This document shows positions 45,329-54,091 of a stretch of 64,000 bases of DNA, one piece after another; position 1 is the first letter of the stretch; every line of letters starts with the position of its first letter. The DNA is from Pseudomonadota bacterium. Its GTDB lineage: Bacteria; Pseudomonadota; Alphaproteobacteria; Sphingomonadales; Sphingomonadaceae. The translations under genes were made by a program, and so were the position numbers. A model generated the notes under the pieces. That model made no database searches, was not told the DNA's origin, and saw nothing but the letters and a program-made list of their open reading frames with translations. The stretch is from positions 310,001 through 374,000 of the forward strand of contig JAFAFE010000005.1 of NCBI GenBank assembly GCA_023423655.1, given 5' to 3'.

Positions 45329-45883
45329 ATGCACTATGGAAAGCTTATGGTCATCGCGACAGTAACCATGATATTATCGGCGACCGGTATAATGGCCGAT
45401 GCGCCCCTCAAGGCGCAATCCGTTGAAACCACCGCCAAAGCCATGATGGAAACCGCTTGTCGCGACAAGGATTTTGCGGACTTTTTTGAAGGGTTCAGCC
45501 GCGCAAGCTGGCCCGAACGGCAGGCTTATCTGGCCCCGTCCATCCGGGTGGTGAAGAACGGCAAGGCGCATATGGTCCCGCGTGCCGCTTATACCGGCTA
45601 TGACATCATGCTGGTCGATTATAGCTATGCGACCGCAAGCAGCTTTACCCTGTTCGAAGCAGGCAAGCGCGCCGATTTTGACAAAATCACGCATAATGCC
45701 GTCGCCCTTCCCAAGGGCGATTATCGCGTGGACTGGAGCCGCGGCACATTTGCGGTCACGGGGGAGGATGAGGCGGAAGAAAGCCTTGTCCGCCGCTTTG
45801 GCCCCGCGCAAAGCTATAGCTTCCGTAAAACCGCAAGCTGCTGGCAACTGGCCGAAGACCGCACCGGCGCGGCCGCGCGCTGA
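45329..45883 (+). CDS. Exported hypothetical protein
   Basis: The 184-residue protein has a hydrophobic N-terminus (MVIATVTMILSATGIM) and then a mixed region with VETTAKAMMETACRDKDFAD, SIRVVKNGKAHMVPRAAYTG and FGPAQSYSFRKTASCWQLAE. Two Cys may pair outside the cytoplasm. GGGAG lies nine bases before the ATG. The family is not recognised. It is 30 bases upstream of the LOG-family gene. Confidence 0.65.
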   Translation: MHYGKLMVIATVTMILSATGIMADAPLKAQSVETTAKAMMETACRDKDFADFFEGFSRASWPERQAYLAPSIRVVKNGKAHMVPRAAYTGYDIMLVDYSYATASSFTLFEAGKRADFDKITHNAVALPKGDYRVDWSRGTFAVTGEDEAEESLVRRFGPAQSYSFRKTASCWQLAEDRTGAAAR

Positions 45884-45912
45884 ATATCATTTCCCCCTTA
45901 ACCGGAGACTTT

Positions 45913-46506
45913 ATGCCCCATAAGTTGAAACGCCTCGCCGTCTATTGCGGTTCGGCATCGCCAGCCGACCCTGTCTATATCGAAACCGCGCAAGCGGTCG
46001 GGCGGGCGCTGGCGGAGCGTGGCATAGGGCTGGTCTATGGCGGGGGTCGGCTCGGGCTTATGGGCGCGGTGGCCGATGCGTGCATCCATGCGGGCGGCGA
46101 AGTCATCGGCGTTATCCCCGAAGCTTTATGCTCCAAAGAAGTGCGCAACGATCTTTGCACCGAACTCCATATCGTGCCGGGGATGCACGAGCGTAAGAAG
46201 ATGTTCACCGACCTGTCGGATGGCTTCATCACCATTCCGGGCGGCGTTGGCACGATGGACGAATTGTGGGAAGCGATTAGCTGGGCGCAGCTTGGCTATC
46301 ATGAAAAGCCGGTTGGCGTTCTGAATGTTGCGGGCTTTTATGACCATCTGGTCGCATTCAACCAGCATATGATTGATGTGGGCTTCGTCCGCGAGGCGCA
46401 TAAAAATATCATGATTGTCGATGATACATTGGATGGCCTCATCACCCGCATGGCGGCCTATGAACCGCACCAGACGATTTTCCGGATGAAAGCCGACGAT
46501 CTTTAA
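45913..46506 (+). CDS. LOG/TIGR00730-family Rossmann protein (putative nucleotide phosphoribohydrolase)
   Basis: The 197-residue protein has the LOG-family features: VYCGSASPADPVYIETAQAV, GIGLVYGGGRLGLMGAVADA and the PGGxGTxxE motif in ITIPGGVGTMDELWE. Related enzymes cleave cytokinin or other nucleoside monophosphates to base and ribose-5-phosphate. The catalytic Arg and Glu appear conserved (MHERKKMF; DELWE). GGAGA precedes the ATG. Confidence 0.92.
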   Translation: MPHKLKRLAVYCGSASPADPVYIETAQAVGRALAERGIGLVYGGGRLGLMGAVADACIHAGGEVIGVIPEALCSKEVRNDLCTELHIVPGMHERKKMFTDLSDGFITIPGGVGTMDELWEAISWAQLGYHEKPVGVLNVAGFYDHLVAFNQHMIDVGFVREAHKNIMIVDDTLDGLITRMAAYEPHQTIFRMKADDL

Positions 46507-46545
46507 TCGCGCGCACCTCACAAAGATTGCAACAACCTGGCACCC

Positions 46546-47148
46546 ATGACCTTTTCCACGCTTGAAACCATTGCCGTGGTGCTGGGGATGATGAACATCA
46601 TCTTCATCATCCGGCGTAGCATCTGGAACTATCCGTTCGGGATAGCGATGGTGATTTGTTATGCGTGGATCTTCTACGGGGCTAAGCTTTATAGCGATGC
46701 GCTGCTCCAGCTTTTCTTCTTTGTCGTGCAAATTTACGGCTGGTGGGTGTGGTCGCGCGCGGCGAGCGATGCCGAAGATCACAAAATCCCCGTGTTACAG
46801 CTTAACAAGGTCAACCAGTTGGCGGTGCTGGGCGGATGCCTTATCCTGACGCTTGGCTGGGGGACGATGATGGCGCGGATGACCGACGCCCATTATCCTT
46901 ATTGGGATGGCGCGATTGCGATGATCAGCGTTGTCGCGCAACTTTTGCTCGCACGCCGTTATGTCGAAAATTGGGTGTTGTGGATCATCGTCGATATTCT
47001 GGCGGTCGGGCTTTACTGGACCAAGGCCTTGCATTTGACCGCCATTCTTTATGGCCTGTTCCTGCTGCTTGCTATAGTCGGGCTTATCCAATGGTGGAAA
47101 ATCCATCGCGCGCAGCGGCCCCAAAAGGAGAGCGAGGCATTTCGTTGA
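46546..47148 (+). CDS. pnuC: Nicotinamide riboside/nicotinamide mononucleotide transporter PnuC
   Basis: The 200-residue membrane protein has about six to seven helices, with PnuC features such as IWNYPFGIAMVICYAWIFYG, LFFFVVQIYGWWVWSR and ENWVLWIIVDILAVGLYWTK. It imports nicotinamide riboside, trapped by phosphorylation. The stop overlaps a kinase-like gene, the expected partner. Confidence 0.93.
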   Translation: MTFSTLETIAVVLGMMNIIFIIRRSIWNYPFGIAMVICYAWIFYGAKLYSDALLQLFFFVVQIYGWWVWSRAASDAEDHKIPVLQLNKVNQLAVLGGCLILTLGWGTMMARMTDAHYPYWDGAIAMISVVAQLLLARRYVENWVLWIIVDILAVGLYWTKALHLTAILYGLFLLLAIVGLIQWWKIHRAQRPQKESEAFR

Positions 47149-47669
47149 ATATCGTCCTGCACGGCGCGGAAAGCACCGGAAAATCAACCCTCGCGCGGCA
47201 ACTCGCGGCGCATTATGACGCGCCCTTTGTGCATGAATATGGCCGCACCTATTGCGAAGCCTATGGCACCGATTTGATGCCCGACGATCTGGTCAAGATC
47301 ATGCGCGGCCATATGGAATTGACCGCCGAGGTGCGCAAACAAGCCTGTGCGCTGTTTTTCTCCGACACCGACCCGCTGATGACGGCGGCCTGGCAGATGA
47401 TGATGTTCGCATCGCGCCATCCCGATCTTGACGCCTTTACCGATGTGGGCGACCTCTATCTGCTGATGGATGATGATTTGCCGTGGATCGACGATGGCCT
47501 GCGCGTCCACAAAAGCGCCGCCGAACGCGCGCATTTCCAATCATTGTCCAAGGCCGAACTCGACCGGCGCGGCGTGCCTTATGTGGTGATTTCGGGCGAC
47601 GGAGAAGCGCGCAAACTCAAAGCCATTGCCGTCATTGACCGGATGCTTGCCGCACGGCGCGACCGCTAA
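47145..47669 (+). CDS. AAA-type NTPase, nicotinamide riboside kinase-like (NadR C-terminal family)
   Basis: About 174 residues from TTG 47145, overlapping the pnuC stop. It opens with NIVLHGAESTGKSTLARQLA (Walker A) and has HEYGRTYCEAYGTDLMPDDL, then FFSDTDPLMTAAWQMMMF and DLYLLMDDDLPWIDDGLR, as in the kinase half of NadR. AGG lies seven bases before the TTG. The adenylyltransferase half of NadR is absent. With PnuC it forms a salvage path from nicotinamide riboside to NMN, inferred from pairing. Confidence 0.85.
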   Translation: MNIVLHGAESTGKSTLARQLAAHYDAPFVHEYGRTYCEAYGTDLMPDDLVKIMRGHMELTAEVRKQACALFFSDTDPLMTAAWQMMMFASRHPDLDAFTDVGDLYLLMDDDLPWIDDGLRVHKSAAERAHFQSLSKAELDRRGVPYVVISGDGEARKLKAIAVIDRMLAARRDR

Positions 47670-47796
47670 GCCAAGGCGCGCGCGGGCTTGCCTTCTGAAT
47701 CAACGGTGACAGCAAGGCTTGGCCCTGCTATCGGCGCAGAATCTTTTTATCGGGCGGGCCACAAAAGGTCCGCCTTCATCGCATTATGAAGCATCC

Positions 47797-49623
47797 ATGA
47801 CCGACCTTAGCCTCATCCGCAATTTTTCGATTATCGCCCATATCGACCATGGCAAATCGACGCTCGCCGACCGTTTGATCCAATATACGGGCGGGCTTTC
47901 CGACCGTGAAATGTCGGGCGCGCAGCAAGTGCTCGACAATATGGACATCGAAAAAGAGCGCGGTATCACGATCAAGGCGCAGACCGTCCGGCTCGACTAT
48001 AAGGCCAAGGATGGCATCACCTATGAGCTTAACCTCATGGACACGCCGGGCCATGTGGACTTTGCTTATGAAGTGTCGCGAAGCCTCGCCGCGTGCGAAG
48101 GGGCGCTGCTCGTGGTGGATGCGGCGCAAGGGGTTGAAGCGCAAACGCTGGCGAACGTCTATCAGTCGATCGAGCATGACCATGAAATCCTGCCGGTCAT
48201 CAATAAGATTGATCTCCCCGCCGCCGAACCCGACAAGGTGAAAGCGGAAATCGAGGAAGTGATCGGCCTTGATGCGTCCGACGCGGTGCTGGCTTCGGCC
48301 AAATCGGGCATCGGGATTCAGGACATTCTCGAACAGATTGTCGCCAAAATCCCGCCCCCCAAGGGCGACCGCAATGCGCCATTGAAAGCGATGCTGGTCG
48401 ATTCATGGTATGACCCTTATCTGGGCGTCGTCATCCTAGTGCGCGTGATTGATGGCGTCATCAAGAAGGGCCAGCAGATCAAATTCATGCAGGCGGGGAC
48501 GACCCACCTCATCGACCGCGTCGGCTGTATGCGCCCCAAGATCGAGATTCTGAGCGAGATCGGCCCCGGCGAGGTGGGCTTTATCACCGCGCAAATCAAA
48601 GAGGTCGCGCAAACCCGCGTCGGTGACACCATCACCGATGCCAAGCGTCCGACCGCAGAACCCTTGCCGGGGTTTAAGGAAGTGCAGCCGGTGGTGTTCT
48701 GCGGCCTATTCCCGACCGACGCCGCCGATTTTGAAAAGCTACGCGAAAGTATCAGCAAGCTGCGCCTCAATGATGCAAGCTTCTCGTTCGAAACCGAAAG
48801 CAGCGCGGCCTTGGGCTTTGGTTTTCGCTGTGGTTTCCTTGGGCTGCTCCACCTTGAAATCATTCAGGAGCGCCTGACGCGCGAATATGATCTCGACCTT
48901 ATCACCACCGCCCCGTCGGTGGTCTATAAGCTCAAGCTCAGCCGCTCGAAAACCGACGACGCGCGCGAGATGGAGTTGCACAATCCGGCGGATATGCCCG
49001 ACGTCAACCGCATCGACGAAATCCAAGAACCGTGGATTGAAGCCACGATTTACTGCCCAGACGAATATTTGGGCTCGATCCTAAAACTTTGTCAGGACCG
49101 GCGCGGTATTCAAAAACAACTCACCTATGTCGGTGGCCGCGCACAGATTGTCTATGAACTGCCGCTCAACGAAGTGGTGTTCGATTTTTATGACCGCTTA
49201 AAGAGCATCAGCCGGGGCTATGCCTCGTTCGACTATCATCAGATCGGCCACCGCCCCGGCGATCTCGTCAAGATGAGCATCATGGTCAATGGCGATCCGG
49301 TCGATGCGCTGAGCATGATTGTCCATCGCGGCACCGCCGAAGCGCGCGGACGCGGTATGTGCGAGCGACTGAAAGACCTCATCCCGCGCCACTTGTTCAA
49401 AATCCCCATCCAAGCCGCCATTGGTGGCAAGGTCATCGCCCGCGAAACCATTGCCGCGATGCGCAAGGACGTGACCGCCAAATGCTATGGCGGCGACATC
49501 AGCCGCAAGAAAAAGCTTCTGGAAAAGCAGAAAAAGGGCAAGGCCAAGATGCGCGAATATGGCAATGTCAGCATCCCGCAGGAAGCGTTTATTGCTGCGC
49601 TCAAGATGGGGGATGAGGGGTAA
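47797..49623 (+). CDS. lepA: Elongation factor 4 (LepA)
   Basis: The 608-residue GTPase begins MTDLSLIRNFSIIAHIDHGK (G1: AHIDHGKST), with G3 DTPGHVDF, G4 NKID and the LepA-type C-terminal domain (GYASFDYHQIGHRPGDLVKM; DALSMIVHRGTAEARGRGMC; KCYGGDISRKKKLLEKQKKG). It acts on stalled ribosomes. The ATG at 47797 was chosen; the longer frame upstream is not conserved-looking. Confidence 0.98.
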   Translation: MTDLSLIRNFSIIAHIDHGKSTLADRLIQYTGGLSDREMSGAQQVLDNMDIEKERGITIKAQTVRLDYKAKDGITYELNLMDTPGHVDFAYEVSRSLAACEGALLVVDAAQGVEAQTLANVYQSIEHDHEILPVINKIDLPAAEPDKVKAEIEEVIGLDASDAVLASAKSGIGIQDILEQIVAKIPPPKGDRNAPLKAMLVDSWYDPYLGVVILVRVIDGVIKKGQQIKFMQAGTTHLIDRVGCMRPKIEILSEIGPGEVGFITAQIKEVAQTRVGDTITDAKRPTAEPLPGFKEVQPVVFCGLFPTDAADFEKLRESISKLRLNDASFSFETESSAALGFGFRCGFLGLLHLEIIQERLTREYDLDLITTAPSVVYKLKLSRSKTDDAREMELHNPADMPDVNRIDEIQEPWIEATIYCPDEYLGSILKLCQDRRGIQKQLTYVGGRAQIVYELPLNEVVFDFYDRLKSISRGYASFDYHQIGHRPGDLVKMSIMVNGDPVDALSMIVHRGTAEARGRGMCERLKDLIPRHLFKIPIQAAIGGKVIARETIAAMRKDVTAKCYGGDISRKKKLLEKQKKGKAKMREYGNVSIPQEAFIAALKMGDEG

Positions 49624-49840
49624 ACAGCGCACGCTTGAACTTCCTTTCGCTTCTCTCCTTGGCGCGTGAGGCTAATCACATGCTGTAAAAAACGCGCCTC
49701 ATTCCATCGTCGCTTTTGCACTTTTCATCGCCAAAGCGCACGCATTTCTGCCGTTGTCTGGCGTTCATGCAACCAGCGTTCATATCGGTTCGTTCATACC
49801 CCAAATCACGAGATTACATCCATGCGAAAGGGTAAGAACA

Positions 49841-50191
49841 ATGAGCATGATTATGGCTGCCATGATGGCAATTAGTCCGATGAACGGGGTGGCGACGATG
49901 CCGAGCTATGCGCCAGACCTCACCACCGCGTCGACGAGCGACTATTATAAAAAGCGCTATCGCGACCGCCGCATTCGCAGCAACGAGCGTTTGTGGCGTG
50001 ACAATCGCGGTCGCTGGCGTTGCAAGCGCGACAATGGCACGACCGGTCTGGTGATCGGCGGCGTTGTCGGCGGTGTTGCAGGCCACGAGATTGCAGGCCG
50101 TGGTGACAAGACGCTTGGCACCATCATCGGTGCGGGCGTGGGCGCTATTGCCGGTCGCGAAATTGACCGGGGCAGCGCGCGCTGTCGCTAA
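49841..50191 (+). CDS. Glycine-zipper 2TM domain protein
   Basis: The 116-residue protein has a hydrophobic N-terminus (MSMIMAAMMAISPMNGVA), a basic segment (YYKKRYRDRRIRSNERLWRD) and a glycine zipper (GLVIGGVVGGVAGHEIAG; KTLGTIIGAGVGAIAGREID). It aligns by eye with the C-terminus of the lipoprotein gene at 37330-37791, a paralogue. AAAGGG is eight bases before the ATG. Confidence 0.78.
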   Translation: MSMIMAAMMAISPMNGVATMPSYAPDLTTASTSDYYKKRYRDRRIRSNERLWRDNRGRWRCKRDNGTTGLVIGGVVGGVAGHEIAGRGDKTLGTIIGAGVGAIAGREIDRGSARCR

Positions 50192-50496
50192 AAAAAGATA
50201 CGCCTCTTGAATGAGAGGCGTCATCCCACCCTTCGGGGTCGCAACGGACGGGCATCGGAAACGGTGCCCGTCTAGTTATGTGGGGAGCCTAGGCCTCTCC
50301 CCCTCCTCTCCCCCTCCTCTCCCCCTCCCTAGCCCGACCGACCGTCCGACTATGTGATAATCGTCACCTTGCGGGACAGGTGCGCTTTTGGCTCTACCAA
50401 TATTTCCTGTCTCCTTTAAGAGTTAGCGCAGATTCGCACGGATCTGCGGGGGTATGTGCGCATCGTCCACAGGGAGAACCCAAGGGAGTTATTTTG
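50192..50496. other. Intergenic region with hairpins and tandem CT-rich repeat
   Basis: No gene. It starts with A7 and a hairpin ACGCCTCT-tgaa-AGAGGCGT (50200-50221), then a GACGGGCA/TGCCCGTC hairpin (about 50248-50273), then roughly three tandem copies of CCTCTCCCCCT (50297-50330). The promoter of the CsgG-like gene should lie here. Confidence 0.55.
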
Positions 50497-51270
50497 ATGA
50501 AGAAGATTCTGATCGCGCTGGCTGCGGCGAGCGCCATGACGATGGCGGCCACGCCCGCAATGGCTCAAAACAACAAAAGCAAAAGTTCGGGCCGCAAGGC
50601 GCAAGAACGCGCATCGGCCGAAATTCCGGTCTGCACCCGCAAGCTCGGTTCGATCGCGATTGTCGAGCCCGACTATCGCTGGTGGTCGGAATATGGGCTG
50701 ACCTCGCCCGAAGCCTTGCTCAAGGTCATGGTCATGCGTTCGGGTTGCTTCACGCTCGTCGATCGCGGACGCGGGCTTGAAAGCCGCAATCTCGAACGCG
50801 CGCTTGCGGACAATGGCGAATTGCAGCGCGGGTCGAACATCGGCAAGCGTCAGGTGCGCGCGGCGGACTATTTCCTTGTCCCCGACATCGTGTCGCGCAA
50901 CCGCAATTCAGGCGGCGGCGGCCTTGGCGGCGCGCTGGGTGGCCTCATCGGCAACCGCACCATCGGCGCGATTGCGGGTGGCCTCAACGTCAAGAAAAAG
51001 GAAGCCAATGTCACGCTGACTTTGGTCAATTCGCGCACAACCGAACAGGAACGCCTGACCGAAGGCTATGCCCGCAAGACCGACATCGGCTTTGGCGGCG
51101 GCGGCTTTGGCTGGGGCAGCGCATTAGGCGCGCTCGGCGGGTCCAGCTATGAAAATACCGAAATCGGTCAGGTCATCGTGCTGGCCTATCTCGACGCCTA
51201 TCGCGATCTGGTGACGCAGTTGGGCGGGATGCCGACCAACCCCAGCGCCGCCGCCCCGCGCGCCGAATAA
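50497..51270 (+). CDS. CsgG/HfaB-family secreted protein
   Basis: The 257-residue protein has a signal peptide ending PAMAQ and no lipobox Cys. It contains CsgG-domain text: TRKLGSIAIVEPDYRWWSEY, FTLVDRGRGLESRNLERALA, YFLVPDIVSRNRNSGGGGLG, KKKEANVTLTLVNSRTTEQE and IGQVIVLAYLDAYRDLVTQL. A Gly-rich stretch (SGGGGLGGALGGLIGN) replaces the membrane-spanning loop. It is smaller than, and unlinked to, the csgG of the curli cluster; the partner is unknown. AAGGGAG precedes the ATG. Confidence 0.8.
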   Translation: MKKILIALAAASAMTMAATPAMAQNNKSKSSGRKAQERASAEIPVCTRKLGSIAIVEPDYRWWSEYGLTSPEALLKVMVMRSGCFTLVDRGRGLESRNLERALADNGELQRGSNIGKRQVRAADYFLVPDIVSRNRNSGGGGLGGALGGLIGNRTIGAIAGGLNVKKKEANVTLTLVNSRTTEQERLTEGYARKTDIGFGGGGFGWGSALGALGGSSYENTEIGQVIVLAYLDAYRDLVTQLGGMPTNPSAAAPRAE

Positions 51271-51290
51271 GGCATAGTGTGAGAAGAATG

Positions 51291-51328
51291 AAAGGCCCGC
51301 CGGGAGGATATTCCGGCGGGCTTTTTTC
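51291..51328 (+). terminator. Rho-independent terminator
   Basis: GCCCGCCGG-gaggatatt-CCGGCGGGC is followed by TTTTTT, 24 bases after the CsgG-like stop. Confidence 0.92.
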
Positions 51329-51374
51329 ATTTCGAATATTCTCAAATAAGCCCATTAATCCTGAACCCGTTAGT

Positions 51375-51443
51375 CCTGAGCTTGTCGAAGGACGCCCATC
51401 AATATTGCGCCAGCCTTAGCCACGCCCTTCGACACGCTCAGGG
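51375..51443. repeat. Dispersed palindromic repeat (CCTGAG...CTTCGACA type)
   Basis: CCTGAGCTTGTCGAAGGACG on the left mirrors CGCCCTTCGACACGCTCAGG on the right with two mismatches. This is a common extragenic palindrome in many bacterial genomes. Confidence 0.7.
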
Positions 51444-51472
51444 CTAGCGGATTAAAATCCGCACTTAGTCCC

Positions 51473-52066
51473 TCACCGCCGCGCCGGACGCGCCTTCAAC
51501 CGTTCCACTGCCGCCAGTGTGTTGCGCACATGGTCGACATAATTCATGTCGCTATGGACATAAGCAATGCGCCCGTCGCGCGCGATGACGAAGCTGGTGC
51601 GGTTGGTCATATTGACCGCCGGAAGCTTGACATCATAAGCCTGCATGATGCGCGGGGTGGCAATCGCCACCGGAAATTTGGAACGGCACACCTCGGTCGA
51701 AAAACGCTGGAGATCGGCGATATTGTCCGCCGACATGCCGATCACGGTCGCGCCTGCGGCGGCAAAACGGTCATGATTTTCCGCAAAGGCCGCCGTTTCC
51801 AAGGTGCAGCCTTTGGTGAAGGCTTTGGGGAAAAAATAAAGGACAACCGGCCCTTTCGCGAGTTGTTTGCGAAGGTCGAGCGTGAAGACTTTGCCGCCAA
51901 TCGCGCCTTGCGTGACAAATTGCGGCGCGCGAGCATTGGCCTGAAGCGCGGCGGTCGTGGTGGCAGGCCGGAAGGCCATAAAGCCCAGCCCCGCGACCAG
52001 TGCGACCGGCAAAGCGACTTTCAAAATGCGGAACGCTTTGCCCGCAGCGCGGTTGGTGGCAGACAT
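51473..52066 (-). CDS. Membrane-anchored or exported peroxiredoxin (AhpC/TSA, BCP-like)
   Basis: About 197 residues from ATG MSATNRAAG, with AAGGAG upstream. A hydrophobic N-terminal segment (VALPVALVAGLGFMAF) is followed by a thioredoxin-fold domain: VVLYFFPKAFTKGCTLETAA holds the peroxidatic Cys (TKGCT instead of the common TPGCT), a later Cys in STEVCRSKFPVA may resolve, and FVIARDGRIAYVHSDMNYVD closes the fold. It would reduce peroxides outside the cytoplasm. Confidence 0.85.
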   Translation of the reverse strand: MSATNRAAGKAFRILKVALPVALVAGLGFMAFRPATTTAALQANARAPQFVTQGAIGGKVFTLDLRKQLAKGPVVLYFFPKAFTKGCTLETAAFAENHDRFAAAGATVIGMSADNIADLQRFSTEVCRSKFPVAIATPRIMQAYDVKLPAVNMTNRTSFVIARDGRIAYVHSDMNYVDHVRNTLAAVERLKARPARR

Positions 52067-52163
52067 ATCAAGGCTCCTTGTTTGGGCTATAGCCGATGCG
52101 CGCAAATCTTACCGTTTTTCGTGCGCGGGGTCCAGCGCAGAAGGGGCAATGCAGGAGATGATC

Positions 52164-52841
52164 ATGACGCCCAAGTCCCTCCCCGCCGCCCTTTGCGTTG
52201 CGAGCTTGCTGGCGCTGGGGGCGTGCAGCGATACGCGTGAAGCCCCGCAGGATAAGGCGGAGAACGAGGCCGGATCTGAGGTATCTGCGACGGATGCGGC
52301 GGTTACGGACACTTCTGACGCAACGACGGACGAGGCGACCAAAACGGGTGATAGCAGCCCACCCGAAAGCGCTCCCGAAACAAAGGCGGATGCGGCCACC
52401 GGCATCCGTTCGGTCTATAGCTCGATCAAAGCGTCCGCCTGCAAAACCATCGCCACCAATGACGAGGCCGAATATCGCGAGCAGAAATGCACCGGCTTTG
52501 CGGGCGTCCCGCTCTATATCAAGGAAGGCGATTTGCGCGCCGATCTGGATGCGGGTGCGATGGGCGAATTTTTAACCCCGGGCCCGTTTAACGCCGCAAG
52601 TGACACGGTCGAATGGCGCGTCGGCCAAAACGGCCAACCCTTCGCCATCATCTTCCGCCTGACAAGCGACGTCCCCGATCAGCCCAAGCAAAGCTGGCTC
52701 ATGGTCGAAACCGTCGGCAAAGGCGGCAAACCCGGCTGCCGCTTGGCCGAAATTCCGGGAGTGACGCGCGATGCGAACAAGGTCGCGCGGGACAAGGCGG
52801 ATGCTGCTGCTGACGGCAAGGCGAAATGCATGACCTATTGA
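52164..52841 (+). CDS. Lipoprotein with acidic linker, unknown function
   Basis: The 225-residue protein has lipobox LGAC (Cys19), an Asp/Glu/Thr/Ala-rich linker (about 20-85) and a folded part with IRSVYSSIKASACKTIATND, GFAGVPLYIKEGDLRADLDA and FAIIFRLTSDVPDQPKQSWL. Cys residues at spaced positions suggest a disulfide. GCAGGAG lies seven bases before the ATG. Not a recognised family. Confidence 0.7.
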   Translation: MTPKSLPAALCVASLLALGACSDTREAPQDKAENEAGSEVSATDAAVTDTSDATTDEATKTGDSSPPESAPETKADAATGIRSVYSSIKASACKTIATNDEAEYREQKCTGFAGVPLYIKEGDLRADLDAGAMGEFLTPGPFNAASDTVEWRVGQNGQPFAIIFRLTSDVPDQPKQSWLMVETVGKGGKPGCRLAEIPGVTRDANKVARDKADAAADGKAKCMTY

Positions 52842-52883
52842 GGGGTCGGGAGGCGCAAGCTAAGCCCCATTCGCCATACCCAC

Positions 52884-52918
52884 AAAAAAATCGGCCCGGT
52901 GTTGAGACCGGGCCGATG
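52884..52918 (-). terminator. Rho-independent terminator after the OmpA-like gene
   Basis: On the minus strand ATCGGCCCGGT-ctcaac-ACCGGGCCGAT is followed by TTTTTT (the A-run at 52884-52890 on the plus strand), about 70 bases past the OmpA-like stop. Confidence 0.88.
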
Positions 52919-52988
52919 GCTAGCCTGTTTTGCGCGAGAGGCCCAAGCGCCCCCGAGCAAAACAGCGACGAAGCTATGAATTCCGTCC

Positions 52989-53978
52989 TTATTTCTCGGT
53001 CACGACCAAATCGGTCCGACGAGCATTCTGGTCAGCGCCGCCTTTGGTTTCGGCGATGCCACCCGCTTTAGAATCAAGGCGGCCAGCGTCCACACCCTTG
53101 GCGACAATGGCTTTGACCACATTGGCCGAGCGTTCCGCCGAAAGCTTTTCGTTGGTGGCCTTGTCACCGGTTGCATCGGTATAGCCGACAACCGAGGCTT
53201 TGACCTTTGGATAGGCTTTCATGATCGCGCCGATACTGTCGATGGTCGGCTGGTCCTCGGCGCGGATCGCGGCGGAACCGGTGTCGAAGTTCAGCTTGTC
53301 GAACGTGAAGGTTTTCGGCACCGCATCGCCCGACGTCACAAATTTATAGAGATTGTAAGTGATCGTCCCCGGCGTGATGTCGAGCTTGCTATTGTCGGCA
53401 AGCGTGACGCTTTCAACTGGTCCCGTCGCTGGGGTTGCGGGGGTGGCAGGGGTCGCCTGTTCAACGCCGGGGTCAGCAGGCATGGGAGCAGGCGCTTCGG
53501 CTGTGGTGCAACTCTTGAACGCGAGGAAAGCGGCAATCGCGGCGGCAATAAGCAACAGCCAAGGCCAAAAGCCCATCCGCCGTTCCGGCTCTACAGGGTC
53601 ATTATAGGTTGCGGGCGTCACAGGATCGCGGTGCAGAGGATCGCGATGTACGGAATCGCCATGCACGCCATCACGGATACGATCACCCATCCGGTCGATC
53701 CCGCGCTCTGCTGCATGGGCCGCGCCGCCGACCGTCGCCGCAGCGCCCGCCGCCAAGCCGCCCAAAGTCGTCAATATGGTGGACCAAGCGCCGTCCAGAT
53801 AGGCCGATTCTCCGTCCACACGCGCGAAACGGGTGAGCGGCACATCATGTTCGCCATCGACCACGCCTTCCTGCCGCAAGCGCACATTATCGCCCGCTAC
53901 GCCCAAAATTGTGCCGATAAAATCACCGTCGGAATCCAGCACACGCATCCCTGCACGCAGATCATTTGCTGTTATCAT
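52989..53978 (-). CDS. OmpA-family protein with N-terminal DUF2171-like domain
   Basis: The 329-residue protein begins with a DUF2171-type beta domain (MITANDLRAGMRVLDSDGDF; VRLRQEGVVDGEHDVPLTRF), then an Ala/Gly-rich stretch and a repeat of H-x-D motifs (HGDSVHRDPLHRDP), a membrane helix (FWPWLLLIAAAIAAFLAF), a Pro-rich linker and a C-terminal OmpA/MotB peptidoglycan-binding domain (LNFDTGSAAIRAEDQPTIDS; VGYTDATGDKATNEKLSAER; GGADQNARRTDLVVTEK). The layout suggests an inner-membrane protein reaching the cell wall. GAGGGA precedes the ATG. Confidence 0.85.
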   Translation of the reverse strand: MITANDLRAGMRVLDSDGDFIGTILGVAGDNVRLRQEGVVDGEHDVPLTRFARVDGESAYLDGAWSTILTTLGGLAAGAAATVGGAAHAAERGIDRMGDRIRDGVHGDSVHRDPLHRDPVTPATYNDPVEPERRMGFWPWLLLIAAAIAAFLAFKSCTTAEAPAPMPADPGVEQATPATPATPATGPVESVTLADNSKLDITPGTITYNLYKFVTSGDAVPKTFTFDKLNFDTGSAAIRAEDQPTIDSIGAIMKAYPKVKASVVGYTDATGDKATNEKLSAERSANVVKAIVAKGVDAGRLDSKAGGIAETKGGADQNARRTDLVVTEK

Positions 53979-54091
53979 AGTCCCTCTCCCTCTAGCGTGC
54001 GCCAGACATTTTAAGGGCGTCGGACGCAGGCTTGGTTGGTGGCTGGAAAACGGTTGACCCGTGCGAATGTTCCGTGCAGGCGCTTGGGGTC

